From the NCBI RefSeq assembly GCF_040581415.1, contig NZ_CP114014.1, positions 4,402,001-4,466,000 of the forward strand: DNA of 64,000 nucleotides. The letters are read 5' to 3'. The position numbers and the translations under genes were made by a program. This DNA is from Paraconexibacter sp040581415 (GTDB lineage Bacteria > Actinomycetota > Thermoleophilia > Solirubrobacterales > Solirubrobacteraceae). Under the pieces are notes generated by a model. The model was not told where the DNA came from, did no database searches, and saw only the letters and a list, made by a program, of their open reading frames with translations. Of the stretch, positions 24,371 to 32,596 are shown one piece after another (within the stretch, counting starts at the first letter, position 1; each line of letters begins with the position of its first letter).

Positions 24371-25834
24371 GTGAGTACTACTGACGTCATCGCGTTCGAA
24401 CGCGGCCTGTTCATCGACGGCGCACCCCGCCCGCTTGCGGGCGAGAGCCTGTGCATCACCAACCCCGGAACCGGCGAGCACGTCGGCCGTGCCGCGTCCG
24501 CGTCGGCCGCCGACGTGGACGCCGCGGTCCGCTCGGCTCACGCCGCACAGCCGGCGTGGGCCCGGCTGGGCTACTCCGCCCGCGGCGAGATCCTCGCCGC
24601 CTGTGCCGAAGCCTTCGAGGCTCACGTTGACGAACTCGTCCCGCTGCTCGTGGCCGAGCAGGGCAAGACGATCCGCGAGGCGAAGATCGAGCTGCACAAG
24701 GCCCCGGACACGCTCGCGCACTACGCGGGGATGTCGAAGGAAGTCCGCGGCGTGTCGGTGGCTGGGCTGGCCCCCGGCGTCGACGGACGCGTCATCCGGC
24801 GCCCGCTGGGTGTCGTGGCCGCAATCGTCCCGTGGAACTTCCCCACGACACTGCTATGCAACAAGCTCGGCCCCGCGCTGTTGTGCGGCAACACGGTCGT
24901 CGCCAAGCCCGCCGACACCACGCCGTTCACGACTCTGCGGCTCGCGGAGATCCTCACCGAGGCCGGCCTGCCGCCCGGGGTGCTGAACGTCGTGACCGGC
25001 ACCGGGCCGGTCGCCGGAGAGGCGCTCGTCACCCACCCGCTCGTGCGCAAGGTCGCGTTCACCGGCTCCACGCCAACCGGCGAGCACGTCGCCGCCTTGG
25101 CGGCCAAGGGCAGCAAGCGCGTCACCCTCGAGCTCGGCGGCTCTGACCCGATGATCATCTGTGAGGACGCCGATCTCGCGAAGGCCGCAAGCGCCGCGAG
25201 CATGGGGCGCTTCTACAACTGCGGGCAGGCGTGCCTGGCGATCAAGCGCGTCTACGTCATGGACTCGGTCGCCGACCAGGTGATCGAGTCGATCGCGGCG
25301 AAGGCCGGGCGCCTTCGCGTGGGCATCGGCAGCGACCCCGACGCGCAGTTGGGACCATTGCACTCCCGGGCCCAGCTCGAGCAGCTCGAGCGTCAGGTTG
25401 ACGCGAGCATCGCCAGCGGCGGCGAGCTCCTTGTCGGCGGAAGGCGCCCGGGCGACGAGGCGCTGGCGAACGGCCACTTCTACGAGCCGACGGTCATCCT
25501 GGACCCGGCGAAGGACTCGCCGATGGCCGTCGAAGAGGTCTTCGGGCCCGCGCTCCCGATCTGGCGCGTCGCCGATCTGGACGAGGCGATCGCCCTGGCC
25601 AACAGCTCCGAGTTCGGCCTCGGATCCTCGGTCTGGACCCAGAGCCTGCAGACCTCCGAGCGGGTCGCGGCGGAGCTGGACTGCGGCTACACGTGGATCA
25701 ACTCGCCGACCAAGGTCTACGACGAGCTTCCGTTCGGCGGGCTGAAGGCCTCCGGCTACGGCAAGGAGCACGGCTCAGAGGCGTTCGACTTCTACACCGA
25801 CAAGAAATCGATCGTCGTCAAGCGCACGCTGTGA
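24371..25834 (+). CDS. NAD(P)-dependent aldehyde dehydrogenase (second of two)
   Basis: The 487-residue ALDH (GTG 24371) is a paralogue of the one at 22109: both have ELGGSDP, GQACL..KRV and a YDELPFGG...SG.GKEHG end. Active residues are Glu in LELGG and Cys in YNCGQACLA. Keeping two diverged copies in one operon suggests two different semialdehydes, or one aldehyde plus one methylmalonate/succinate-type product. The sequence does not tell which. Confidence 0.9.
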   Translation: MSTTDVIAFERGLFIDGAPRPLAGESLCITNPGTGEHVGRAASASAADVDAAVRSAHAAQPAWARLGYSARGEILAACAEAFEAHVDELVPLLVAEQGKTIREAKIELHKAPDTLAHYAGMSKEVRGVSVAGLAPGVDGRVIRRPLGVVAAIVPWNFPTTLLCNKLGPALLCGNTVVAKPADTTPFTTLRLAEILTEAGLPPGVLNVVTGTGPVAGEALVTHPLVRKVAFTGSTPTGEHVAALAAKGSKRVTLELGGSDPMIICEDADLAKAASAASMGRFYNCGQACLAIKRVYVMDSVADQVIESIAAKAGRLRVGIGSDPDAQLGPLHSRAQLEQLERQVDASIASGGELLVGGRRPGDEALANGHFYEPTVILDPAKDSPMAVEEVFGPALPIWRVADLDEAIALANSSEFGLGSSVWTQSLQTSERVAAELDCGYTWINSPTKVYDELPFGGLKASGYGKEHGSEAFDFYTDKKSIVVKRTL

Positions 25835-25871
25835 ACCCGACGATGCATCTGTCCGGGAAGCCCCACCGCCC

Positions 25872-27059
25872 ATGACGGGCGCGGTGATCGTCGAGGCCGT
25901 CCGTACTCCGATCGGACGACTCGGTGGCGCGCTGGGTGACGTTCGGAGCGACGACCTCGCTGCGAACGTCCTGGCGGCTGCCGTTGCAAGGTCCGGAGTC
26001 ACTCCGGCCGACATCGAGGACGTCGTGCTCGGCTGTGCCAACCAGGCCGGCGAGGACAATCGCGATGTCGCCCGCATGGCCGCGCTCCTCGCCGGCTTCC
26101 CGGTGGCGGTCGGTGGGGTCACCGTCAATCGGCTGTGTGGGAGTGGTCTTGAGGCGGTCGCGCAGGCCTCCCGGGCGATTGCCGCCGACGTCGGCGAGGT
26201 CTACGTGGCCGGCGGAGTGGAGTCGATGACCCGGGCGCCGCTGGTCATGGCCAAGCCGCCGCGCGCGTACGACCGCGGGGACCGCATGGTCCACGACAGC
26301 GCGCTCGGGTGGCGCTTCGTCAATCCTCGCATGGAGTCCCTCGGCCATACCGACCCCCTCGGCGTCACCGCCGAGAACGTCGCCCGTCAGCACGGCATCT
26401 CCCGGGAGGAGCAGGACCGCTTCGCATTGGCCAGTCACACCAAGGCACTCGCCGCCGTCGACCGTCTGGCGGCGGAGATCGTCCCGGTCGGCGCCGGCCC
26501 GGACAGTGTCACCGCCGACGAGGGCCCGCGCGCCGACACTTCACTTGAGCGCCTCGCGCGACTACGACCCATCTTCGCCCCCGACGGGACAGTGACCGCC
26601 GGCAACGCAAGCCCGTTGAACGACGGCGCCGCTGCCTTGGTACTCACGTCCGCGAACTACGCGCAGACTCGTGGTCTTGAGGCGAAGGCGCGGGTGCTCG
26701 GCGCAGCCGCTGCGGGGGTGGAGCCGCGGGTCATGGGCCTCGGGCCGGTCCCCGCCGTGCACAAGCTCCTCGGCCGCCTCGGGCTGACCCTCGATGACAT
26801 CGACCTGATCGAGCTCAACGAGGCCTTCGCTGCTCAGACGATCGGCGTCTGCCGGGAGCTTGACCTTGATCCCGAGGACGCGCGCCTGAACCCCAACGGC
26901 GGCGCGATCGCGCTCGGACATCCCCTCGGTTGCTCGGGCGCCCGGCTCGTCACGACGCTCGTGCACGAGCTGCAGCGGCGCCCCGACGCCCGCTACGGTC
27001 TGGCCACCATGTGCATCGGCGTCGGCCAGGGCGTCGCCCTCGTCGTGGAGAGACTCTGA
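25872..27059 (+). CDS. Thiolase, beta-ketoadipyl-CoA type (PaaJ/PcaF-like)
   Basis: The 395-residue thiolase II has the acyl-enzyme Cys89 (NRLCGSGLEAV), His in GGAIALGHPLGCSGAR and the second Cys in MCIGVGQG. Residues around RTPIGRLGGALGDVRSDDLA match 3-oxoadipyl-CoA thiolases. It would release acetyl-CoA (and succinyl-CoA) from the chain produced by ring opening. It is followed 1 bp later by the degenerate SDR gene. Confidence 0.92.
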   Translation: MTGAVIVEAVRTPIGRLGGALGDVRSDDLAANVLAAAVARSGVTPADIEDVVLGCANQAGEDNRDVARMAALLAGFPVAVGGVTVNRLCGSGLEAVAQASRAIAADVGEVYVAGGVESMTRAPLVMAKPPRAYDRGDRMVHDSALGWRFVNPRMESLGHTDPLGVTAENVARQHGISREEQDRFALASHTKALAAVDRLAAEIVPVGAGPDSVTADEGPRADTSLERLARLRPIFAPDGTVTAGNASPLNDGAAALVLTSANYAQTRGLEAKARVLGAAAAGVEPRVMGLGPVPAVHKLLGRLGLTLDDIDLIELNEAFAAQTIGVCRELDLDPEDARLNPNGGAIALGHPLGCSGARLVTTLVHELQRRPDARYGLATMCIGVGQGVALVVERL

Positions 27060-27060
27060 G

Positions 27061-27438
27061 GTGAGCGGCATGACCGCATACCTTCCCCACCCCGTGACCA
27101 GCCACGATGAGCTGCAGGCCGAGCTGACGCGGGCCTTCGAGCATCTCCAGGGCGCCCTCGCCGCCGGCAGCCCGGTCGTCGTCCTGCTCGAGGAGCGCAA
27201 TGTGCAGGCGACCGAAGAGCCGCTGGCCGCCGCGCTTGCCCACGGCCTGATCGGTCTCGTTCGTGCCGCAGCGATCGAGGGGCGTCAGGCCGGGTGGCAC
27301 GTCGCGGCGCTCTCGTACCTGCCGCACACCGACGATGCCGAGTTGCAGCGCTGGGTCGGGAGCCTCGCCGCGTCGGCGTCGACGTCTGGGAGCCTTGTTC
27401 GGCTCGGGGGCGAGCACCTCGGTCGGGTGGCGGTATGA
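27061..27438 (+). CDS. Degenerate short-chain dehydrogenase, non-catalytic partner
   Basis: The 125-residue protein (GTG 27061, GGAGAG 8 bases upstream) reads like the C-terminal half of an SDR: AHGLIGLVRAAAIEGRQAGW in place of the Tyr-x3-Lys helix, then HVAALSYLP where active SDRs have VNAVAPG. No Gly-rich NAD motif or Tyr-x3-Lys is present. It overlaps the active SDR gene by 4 bp. Pairs of inactive and active SDR subunits are known, for example BbsC/BbsD, so a heteromeric 3-hydroxyacyl-CoA dehydrogenase is plausible. Confidence 0.65.
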   Translation: MSGMTAYLPHPVTSHDELQAELTRAFEHLQGALAAGSPVVVLLEERNVQATEEPLAAALAHGLIGLVRAAAIEGRQAGWHVAALSYLPHTDDAELQRWVGSLAASASTSGSLVRLGGEHLGRVAV

Positions 27439-28181
27439 GCGGCCCCCTCGACGTTCGAGAGGGCACGCCGCTGACGATCGTGACCGGCGCATCCGGAGCC
27501 ATCGGCCGTGCGATCACGGCCGAACGCATCCGTGCCGGCCACGCCGTGCTGCTCGTCGACGTCGCCCCGCAGGTCATCGACCACGCCGCTGCACTGCGAG
27601 CGAGCGGTGCCGCGGTGGCCGCCTGCGTCACCGACCTCACCGACCCCGGCGCGGCGGCCGTCATCCTCGCTGCCGCGGAGGCGCTGGGCTCCCCCACCGT
27701 GCTGGTCAACAACGCCGGGATCACCCGGGACGGACGTCTCCTGAAGCTCTCGGCGGACGACTTCGCTGCGGTCATCGGCGTCAACCTCCTGGCACCCATG
27801 CGCCTGGCCGAAGCGATCGCCCCTCGCCTGCCGGACGGCGGCTCCGTCATCAACATCTCCTCCCGCGCTGCCCTCGGGAACTTCGGCCAGGCCAACTACG
27901 TGGCGGCGAAGTCCGCGCTCGTCGGTGCGACCCGCGCGTACGCGCTGCGCTGGGCGCCGAGGGTCAGGGTCAACGCCGTCGCCCCAGGCCTCGTGAACAC
28001 GGCGATGACGCAGGCGATGCCTCCGGAGGTCCTCGACAAGCTGGTCGGGCGGATTCCCGCGGCCCGCGCAGCCGATCCGGCAGAGATCGCCGAGACAGTG
28101 GGCTTCCTCGCTTCATCGCGTGCGTCGTACACCACCGGCCAGGTCCTGTTTGCCTGCGGCGGACGCAGCCTTGCCGCCTGA
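27435..28181 (+). CDS. Short-chain dehydrogenase/reductase (3-hydroxyacyl-CoA dehydrogenase-like)
   Basis: The 248-residue SDR has TGASGAIG at 17-24, NNAG at 92-95, the catalytic Ser of INISSRA (142/143) and Tyr155/Lys159 (NYVAAK). FabG-like overall. In an operon with hydratase and thiolase but without a PaaH-type dehydrogenase, the natural job is oxidation of a 3-hydroxyacyl-CoA. ATG 27435 overlaps the stop of the degenerate SDR, pointing to co-translation and probable complex formation. Confidence 0.88.
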   Translation: MSGPLDVREGTPLTIVTGASGAIGRAITAERIRAGHAVLLVDVAPQVIDHAAALRASGAAVAACVTDLTDPGAAAVILAAAEALGSPTVLVNNAGITRDGRLLKLSADDFAAVIGVNLLAPMRLAEAIAPRLPDGGSVINISSRAALGNFGQANYVAAKSALVGATRAYALRWAPRVRVNAVAPGLVNTAMTQAMPPEVLDKLVGRIPAARAADPAEIAETVGFLASSRASYTTGQVLFACGGRSLAA

Positions 28182-28236
28182 TCCGGACACCTTGGACACC
28201 TCACCCGACACCTGCAGCGACACCCCGGGAACGACG

Positions 28237-29001
28237 GTGACCGACCACCGCGAGGACGTGACCGTCGACGGCCACCGGATCGAGGTGGTCCGCTTGGACG
28301 GCGATACGCGGCGGGCTGCGCTGGTGCTGCTGCACGAGGGCCTCGGCTCGGTGGGACTCTGGCGCGGATTCCCCGCTTCCCTGCAGGCGGCAACAGGCCG
28401 CCGGCTGATCATCTACTCGCGGTTCGGGCACGGGCGATCCGCCCCGCCGCCGCAGCCGCGGACTCCCGCGTTCTTCGGCGAGGAAGCTCACAACGTCCTG
28501 CCCAAGCTGCTCGCCGAATGCGGCGTCGAGCGCCCGATTCTGATCGGGCACAGCGACGGCGGTTCGATCGCGCTGGTCCACGCGGCCGCACACGCCGTGG
28601 GCGGCATCGTCCTCATTGCCCCACATGTCGTGGTCGAGGACATGACCATCACGGCGATCGAGGAAGTGCGGGACGTCTTTCGTGGCGGACGGCTTCGCGA
28701 GCGCATGACCCGCCATCACGACGACCCTGATGCGGCGTTCTGGGGCTGGTGCGACGTCTGGCTTGATCCCGCTTTCCGCGCCTTTAATCTCCAGGCCGAC
28801 GCCGAGAATGTCTCCGCCCCGACCTTGCTGATCCAGGGTGCGGAGGATCCGTACGGCACGCTCGATCAGCTCGACCGGATCCAATCACGCGTCCGCGGCC
28901 CGGTCGAGCGCTTGGTCGTTCCCGGGGGACATTCCCCCCACCTCGAGCAGCCGGCGGCGGTGGTGGAGAGGATCGCCGCCTTCACCGCAGAGCTGGCGTG
29001 A
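28237..29001 (+). CDS. Alpha/beta hydrolase of the aryl-CoA cluster
   Basis: The 254-residue protein from GTG 28237 (GGGA upstream) has LLHEGLGSVGLWRGFP and IYSRFGHGRSAP, nucleophile GHSDGGSIAL (Ser within HSDGG), acid in GAEDPYG and His in PGGHSPHLEQP. This 'HEGLGS' type recurs near aerobic benzoyl-CoA (box) genes; a thioesterase or lactonase function has been suggested there from context. The frame is open upstream without ATG; TTG starts at 28171 or 28192 are possible. Confidence 0.8.
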   Translation: MTDHREDVTVDGHRIEVVRLDGDTRRAALVLLHEGLGSVGLWRGFPASLQAATGRRLIIYSRFGHGRSAPPPQPRTPAFFGEEAHNVLPKLLAECGVERPILIGHSDGGSIALVHAAAHAVGGIVLIAPHVVVEDMTITAIEEVRDVFRGGRLRERMTRHHDDPDAAFWGWCDVWLDPAFRAFNLQADAENVSAPTLLIQGAEDPYGTLDQLDRIQSRVRGPVERLVVPGGHSPHLEQPAAVVERIAAFTAELA

Positions 29002-29027
29002 CGGTCCTGGCCATCCGGTCGGCGATG

Positions 29028-29873
29028 TCAGGCTGCGAGGCGCTCGGTCTCAAGCGCGTCGAAGTACTCCTGCGCACCTGCGTGCCACGAGTCGTGGCGC
29101 TCGCGGAACACCTCGAGCGCGCGCTCGCGAGGCCACTTCGCCGGCAGCAGTTCCTCCGGAAGCCCTGGGTCCAGGAACGGGAATTTCCGCCACTCGTGCA
29201 CGAGCATCGTCTGGGCGGCGAACAACCCCGCGGGGCTCTGCGGGCGCGATCGTGCGAACCGGTCGATGAACTGACGGTAGCCCGCGTGCAGCCCGTCCAG
29301 GTCCCACGCACCGGTGACGACCTGTTGCGGATCGCCGACGTTCCCCATCTCCGCGCGGAACGTCTGCAGCTCGGCGACCGAGTCGTCGCCCTGCAGATCT
29401 CTGAGCTCGCTCTCGCGGTCGATGTGCGGGCTGATCCACAGGCCGCCGCCGAGCGACCCGAAACCCGCCCACGCAAGGCGGGTACGAACCTGGTGGCGGA
29501 CTTCGCGACGCTGCTCCGGGACGCGCAACACGACAAGCAGCCAACGACCGTCCCATGCCCATGGCTCCCCGAACGCATAGATGCGCTCGGTGCCGGTCTG
29601 CAGCATTGCGGCGGTCGAGTCCGTCAGCGTCACACGCGACCGGCGTCCATGACGCTCGGCCGTGAGCCAACCTTGGCCGACACTCCGCGCGAGCGCTTGG
29701 CGCGCCGCGTGCATCTTGTAGTCGAGCGCCCCGAGGGCCTCGACAAGCGTCTCCTGCCAGACCCCCTCGCCGCGGGGCAGCACGTACTCCCCCAGCACGG
29801 TCAAGAGCATCGATCGCGCGGCGGGTGCCCCCACGGAGCGGCGACGGAGCTGATCTTCCACGACCCACGACAC
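29028..29873 (-). CDS. paaX: PaaX-family transcriptional repressor
   Basis: The 281-residue protein has the PaaX N-terminal winged helix (SMLLTVLGEYVLPRGEGVWQ, ALDYKMHAARQALARSVGQG) and the PaaX C-terminal domain (RQFIDRFA, LLPAKWPRERALEVF). PaaX represses phenylacetate genes and is released by phenylacetyl-CoA; here the effector may be the local aryl-CoA. The start is GTG 29873, only 24 bp from the divergent thioesterase start, so a GTG at 29861 may be the true one. It converges on the alpha/beta hydrolase gene. Confidence 0.88.
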   Translation of the reverse strand: MSWVVEDQLRRRSVGAPAARSMLLTVLGEYVLPRGEGVWQETLVEALGALDYKMHAARQALARSVGQGWLTAERHGRRSRVTLTDSTAAMLQTGTERIYAFGEPWAWDGRWLLVVLRVPEQRREVRHQVRTRLAWAGFGSLGGGLWISPHIDRESELRDLQGDDSVAELQTFRAEMGNVGDPQQVVTGAWDLDGLHAGYRQFIDRFARSRPQSPAGLFAAQTMLVHEWRKFPFLDPGLPEELLPAKWPRERALEVFRERHDSWHAGAQEYFDALETERLAA

Positions 29874-29897
29874 TACAGCGAAGGCGGCGTCACGCGC

Positions 29898-30335
29898 ATG
29901 TCAGACATCACCGAATCCGCAGCCGGTCACGCCCGGATCACGTTGACGCGCCGGGTCGAGTGGATCGATACCGACGCTGCTGGCATCTATCACTGGACCA
30001 CGGCGTTCCGGTTCGCGGAGGCCGCCGAAGCTGCCCTGCACACAGCGCTCGGCATTGTCGACCAGACATTCGGAGTGACGCCACGAGTCGCCGTGGCGAC
30101 CGAATTCACGCGGTCCCTACGCTTCAACGACGAGGTATCCGTCGAACTCGCGGTCGAACGTGTCGGCCGGACGTCCCTTCGTTATGGCTTTGGAATCATC
30201 GGCCCACAGGGCGTCGCGGTCACGGGGACCCTGACCATCTGCCTCGTCGACGCCACCGCGGGTCGCCCAGTGCCATGGCCAGAAGAGACTCGCCTTCGTC
30301 TCGAAACCGGCGGACCGCAGCAAGAGGTCCGGTGA
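29898..30335 (+). CDS. Acyl-CoA thioesterase (hotdog, 4HBT type)
   Basis: The 145-residue protein has the 4-hydroxybenzoyl-CoA-thioesterase-like pattern RRVEWIDTDAAGIYHWTTAF, with Asp in the active-site position, followed by RSLRFNDEVSVELAVERVG. Hotdog thioesterases in Paa/Box clusters release CoA from dead-end aryl-CoA thioesters. It is divergent from paaX and is the last intact gene of the catabolic region. Confidence 0.87.
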   Translation: MSDITESAAGHARITLTRRVEWIDTDAAGIYHWTTAFRFAEAAEAALHTALGIVDQTFGVTPRVAVATEFTRSLRFNDEVSVELAVERVGRTSLRYGFGIIGPQGVAVTGTLTICLVDATAGRPVPWPEETRLRLETGGPQQEVR

Positions 30336-30362
30336 CTCAGCCGTGCACGCCAACGGCTCTCC

Positions 30363-30488
30363 CTACCAGGCGGCGGGCGGCTTCAGCTCCACCAGCACCG
30401 CCACCTCGTGCCCTTCTGCGGTGAGCGTCCGCTCGAGCATCCGGCGGACGGAAGGGTCATCGTCGACGACCAGGATGAGCGAGCCCAC
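30363..30488 (-). pseudogene. Truncated response-regulator receiver domain
   Basis: GTG 30488 opens 41 codons reading SLILVVDDDPSVRRMLERTL and then TAEGHEVAV, the first strand, the acidic pocket (DDD) and helix 1 of a receiver domain. The phosphorylatable Asp strand and everything after it are missing; the frame ends ELKPPAAW and stop. It looks like a remnant left where the catabolic region joins the core chromosome. Confidence 0.7.
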
Positions 30489-30637
30489 CGTGCCAGAGCA
30501 GGCGCGCGGCACCCGCCCGGCTGAACACCGCCTGAATGTGCACCTGGCGCGGGGCCTGGCGCGAACGGACGATTGCCGCGTGTCCGCAACCGAAACACGA
30601 GACCACGACGATCCGTCGCGTTGCCCCGTGAAGCACG

Positions 30638-30662
30638 AAACCCCCCTGGCGAGAGGGGGGCT
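30638..30662 (-). terminator. Hairpin terminator after tRNA-fMet
   Basis: Six G/C pairs (CCCCCC 30641-30646 with GGGGGG 30655-30660) around an 8-base loop. Read on the minus strand the stem is followed by TTTCG. It lies 8 bp past the tRNA 3' end, on the strand on which the tRNA is transcribed. Confidence 0.6.
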
Positions 30663-30668
30663 TCGAAG

Positions 30669-30742
<74 letters not shown>

Positions 30743-30753
30743 ACGGACTGGGA

Positions 30754-30762
30754 ATACTAGCA
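30754..30762 (-). promoter_or_regulatory. Extended -10 (TGC TAGTAT) for tRNA-fMet
   Basis: Read on the minus strand, TGC-TAGTAT lies 11 bases before the tRNA 5' end. This fits a -10 hexamer with a TGn extension; no clear -35 is seen. Confidence 0.45.
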
Positions 30763-30802
30763 CCACCGGGCCACCCGCGACGGCACCCCGGCGAGGCGAC
30801 CG

Positions 30803-31225
30803 TCAGACCGGGCGGGCCGCGTCCGTGTACTGCGCGGCGTACTCGGGCGACGCGGCGATGACCTGGACCACGTCGACCAGGAGGCCGTCGGGGTCTGACG
30901 TGATGAAGTGGCGCTGGCCCCAGTCCTCGTCCCGGAGCGACCGCGCGATCGGGAGGCCCATCGCCTCCGCTCGCCGGTGGACCGCGTCGACGTCCTCGAC
31001 CTCCACGGTGACGAGCGCGCCCATGGGAGCAGCGGCGAACCCGTCCGGGATCGACGCGTGCGTGCGGGCGACCGTGGCCAGCTGCGGCCCGCCGCCGGGC
31101 GCAGCGAGCGACACGTACCAGTCGGCGGTGAACGTCCGCTCGAGCGCGAGCAGCTCGCAGTAGAACTCCGCGGTCACCTCCGGGTCCTCGCTCATCGTGA
31201 CCGGGTACAGGGCATGGGTCGTCAT
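30803..31225 (-). CDS. VOC/glyoxalase-fold family protein
   Basis: This 140-residue single VOC-domain protein reads ALYPVTMSEDPEVTAEFYCE and later RHFITSDPDGLLVDVVQVI, a pattern seen in glyoxalase/bleomycin-resistance relatives. The His ligand of the first strand is replaced in this copy, so the metal site is uncertain. ATG 31225 overlaps the MerR stop (ATGA); the two form an operon, and a resistance or detoxification role under MerR control is likely. Confidence 0.82.
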   Translation of the reverse strand: MTTHALYPVTMSEDPEVTAEFYCELLALERTFTADWYVSLAAPGGGPQLATVARTHASIPDGFAAAPMGALVTVEVEDVDAVHRRAEAMGLPIARSLRDEDWGQRHFITSDPDGLLVDVVQVIAASPEYAAQYTDAARPV

Positions 31226-31992
31226 CGCTCCTCCTTCAGGGGAACCGTGAGGCGGGTGGTGTGGGGGTCGAGGTAGGTCTCGCGAACCGGGCCGGCGGGC
31301 TCCAGCCCGCGTTCGTGCACCCAGGCGAGCAGCGGCCACCAGCTCAGCGCGAGCGTGTCGCGCGGGCCGTCGTGGACGACTGCGGCACACGGCCCGCCCG
31401 GCAGGTCGACGGCGGTCGTGCCCGGCGGCGGCGACGCGCCGGCCGCAAGCGGCACGCCGAGGACGACGTCGAAGCTGTCCGGCACGTCGACCGGGAAGAG
31501 CGCGACGAACGGCGGCGACGGATCCGGCAGCGCGGCGGCGAGCGCATCGGCGAGCGCGGTCGTCACCGCGCCGACGGTCTCGGGGGTCGCTTCGCGGGTC
31601 AGCGCCCATAGGCGACCGGGCGCCTCGCGGACCACCGTCACCTCGGGATCGCGCTCCGGCTCTGCCGCCAGGCGGCTGAGCATCGCGACGCTGCGCGCCG
31701 CCCGGTCGAGCTCCGCAGCGCGGCGGTCGCGCTCGGCCTGAAGCAGCGCCGACGCCGCCTCCGGCTCGGCCACGAGCAGCTCGCGGACCGTCGCGAGCGG
31801 GACGTCGAGCTCCCGCAGCAGCGCCACCGTCGCGGCCGTCCGCGCCTGGCGACGGTGGTAGAAGCGGTACCCGGTGTCGGGGTCGACGACCGCGGGCGCG
31901 AGCAGCTGGAGCTCATCGTACCGGCGTAGCTGCCTGACGCTCAGCCGGGTGAGGCGGGCGAAGCGCCCGATCGAGAGCAGGTCAGCGGCCAT
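31222..31992 (-). CDS. MerR-family regulator with effector-binding domain (BmrR-like)
   Basis: The 256-residue protein has the MerR winged helix (LLSIGRFARLTRLSVRQLRR, DTGYRFYHRRQARTAATVAL), a dimerising helix (60-110) and a GyrI-like C-terminal domain ending ...GPVRETYLDP. Such proteins bind lipophilic or amphipathic molecules and remodel promoters with long spacers. It is the first gene of a two-gene operon with the VOC protein. Confidence 0.88.
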   Translation of the reverse strand: MAADLLSIGRFARLTRLSVRQLRRYDELQLLAPAVVDPDTGYRFYHRRQARTAATVALLRELDVPLATVRELLVAEPEAASALLQAERDRRAAELDRAARSVAMLSRLAAEPERDPEVTVVREAPGRLWALTREATPETVGAVTTALADALAAALPDPSPPFVALFPVDVPDSFDVVLGVPLAAGASPPPGTTAVDLPGGPCAAVVHDGPRDTLALSWWPLLAWVHERGLEPAGPVRETYLDPHTTRLTVPLKEER

Positions 31993-32037
31993 GGCCCCAA
32001 TGATCGGGCCTCCCCCCGCGGGAGGGTCAAGCGCCGG

Positions 32038-32403
32038 CTACTGGACGTCGAACTTCCACTCGCCGTCCTCCTTCACGAACTTGGCCGTCGCCTCGCCGGA
32101 CTTCGTCTCGTTCGTGACGGTGGCCTTCTCGCCGTCGACCTCGATCTTCTTGATCTTGCTGGCCTTCACGTCGGCCTCGCTCGGCGGGTCGGCCTTGACC
32201 TGCTTGACGCACGCCGCCTTGCCGCCGGGGATCGACTTCAGGGCCGCCGCGGAGAAGTGGTCGCAGAGGGACGCCGGGTTGTCCTTCACGTCGTTGATGA
32301 CGCTGGTGATCTTGTCCTCGTCCGAGTCGCCGCCGCCACCGCACGCAGCCAGCGTGACCATCGGGACGGCGAGGAGCGCGAAAAGGGACTTGCGGCGGTG
32401 CAT
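32038..32403 (-). CDS. Small secreted lipoprotein, DUF4878-like
   Basis: The 121-residue protein has a lipoprotein signal (MHRRKSLFALLAVPMVTLAAC, Cys about position 21), then a Gly/Ser/Asp linker and an NTF2-like alpha/beta domain with the pattern 'V....G..A.V.......G......FV.EDGEWK'. It should be anchored outside the membrane. The mature protein has two further cysteines (LCDHFS, AACVKQ) that may form a disulfide. Function unknown. Confidence 0.8.
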   Translation of the reverse strand: MHRRKSLFALLAVPMVTLAACGGGGDSDEDKITSVINDVKDNPASLCDHFSAAALKSIPGGKAACVKQVKADPPSEADVKASKIKKIEVDGEKATVTNETKSGEATAKFVKEDGEWKFDVQ

Positions 32404-32520
32404 CAGGGACAGCTCCGTTCAGCGGACGAGGGACGGAAAACGGGCTCAGACACTACATCGCGGTGGATCGTGGCAGTCCCGCGCCACGGCGAACGCGCCA
32501 CGCCGCCGGCGGCGCCCGCG

Positions 32521-32558
32521 ACGACAAACGGCGCGCCCCGCAGAGCGGAGCGCGCCGT
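32521..32558 (-). terminator. Terminator hairpin downstream of the chemoreceptor gene
   Basis: ACGGCGCGC (32528-32536) pairs with GCGCGCCGT (32550-32558). On the minus strand the stem is followed by TTTGTCGT, giving a short T-rich end 40 bp past the chemoreceptor stop. Confidence 0.55.
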
Positions 32559-32596
32559 CGCCGTCACCTGTCCCAGGCGGGACCCGGCAGTGGTGG

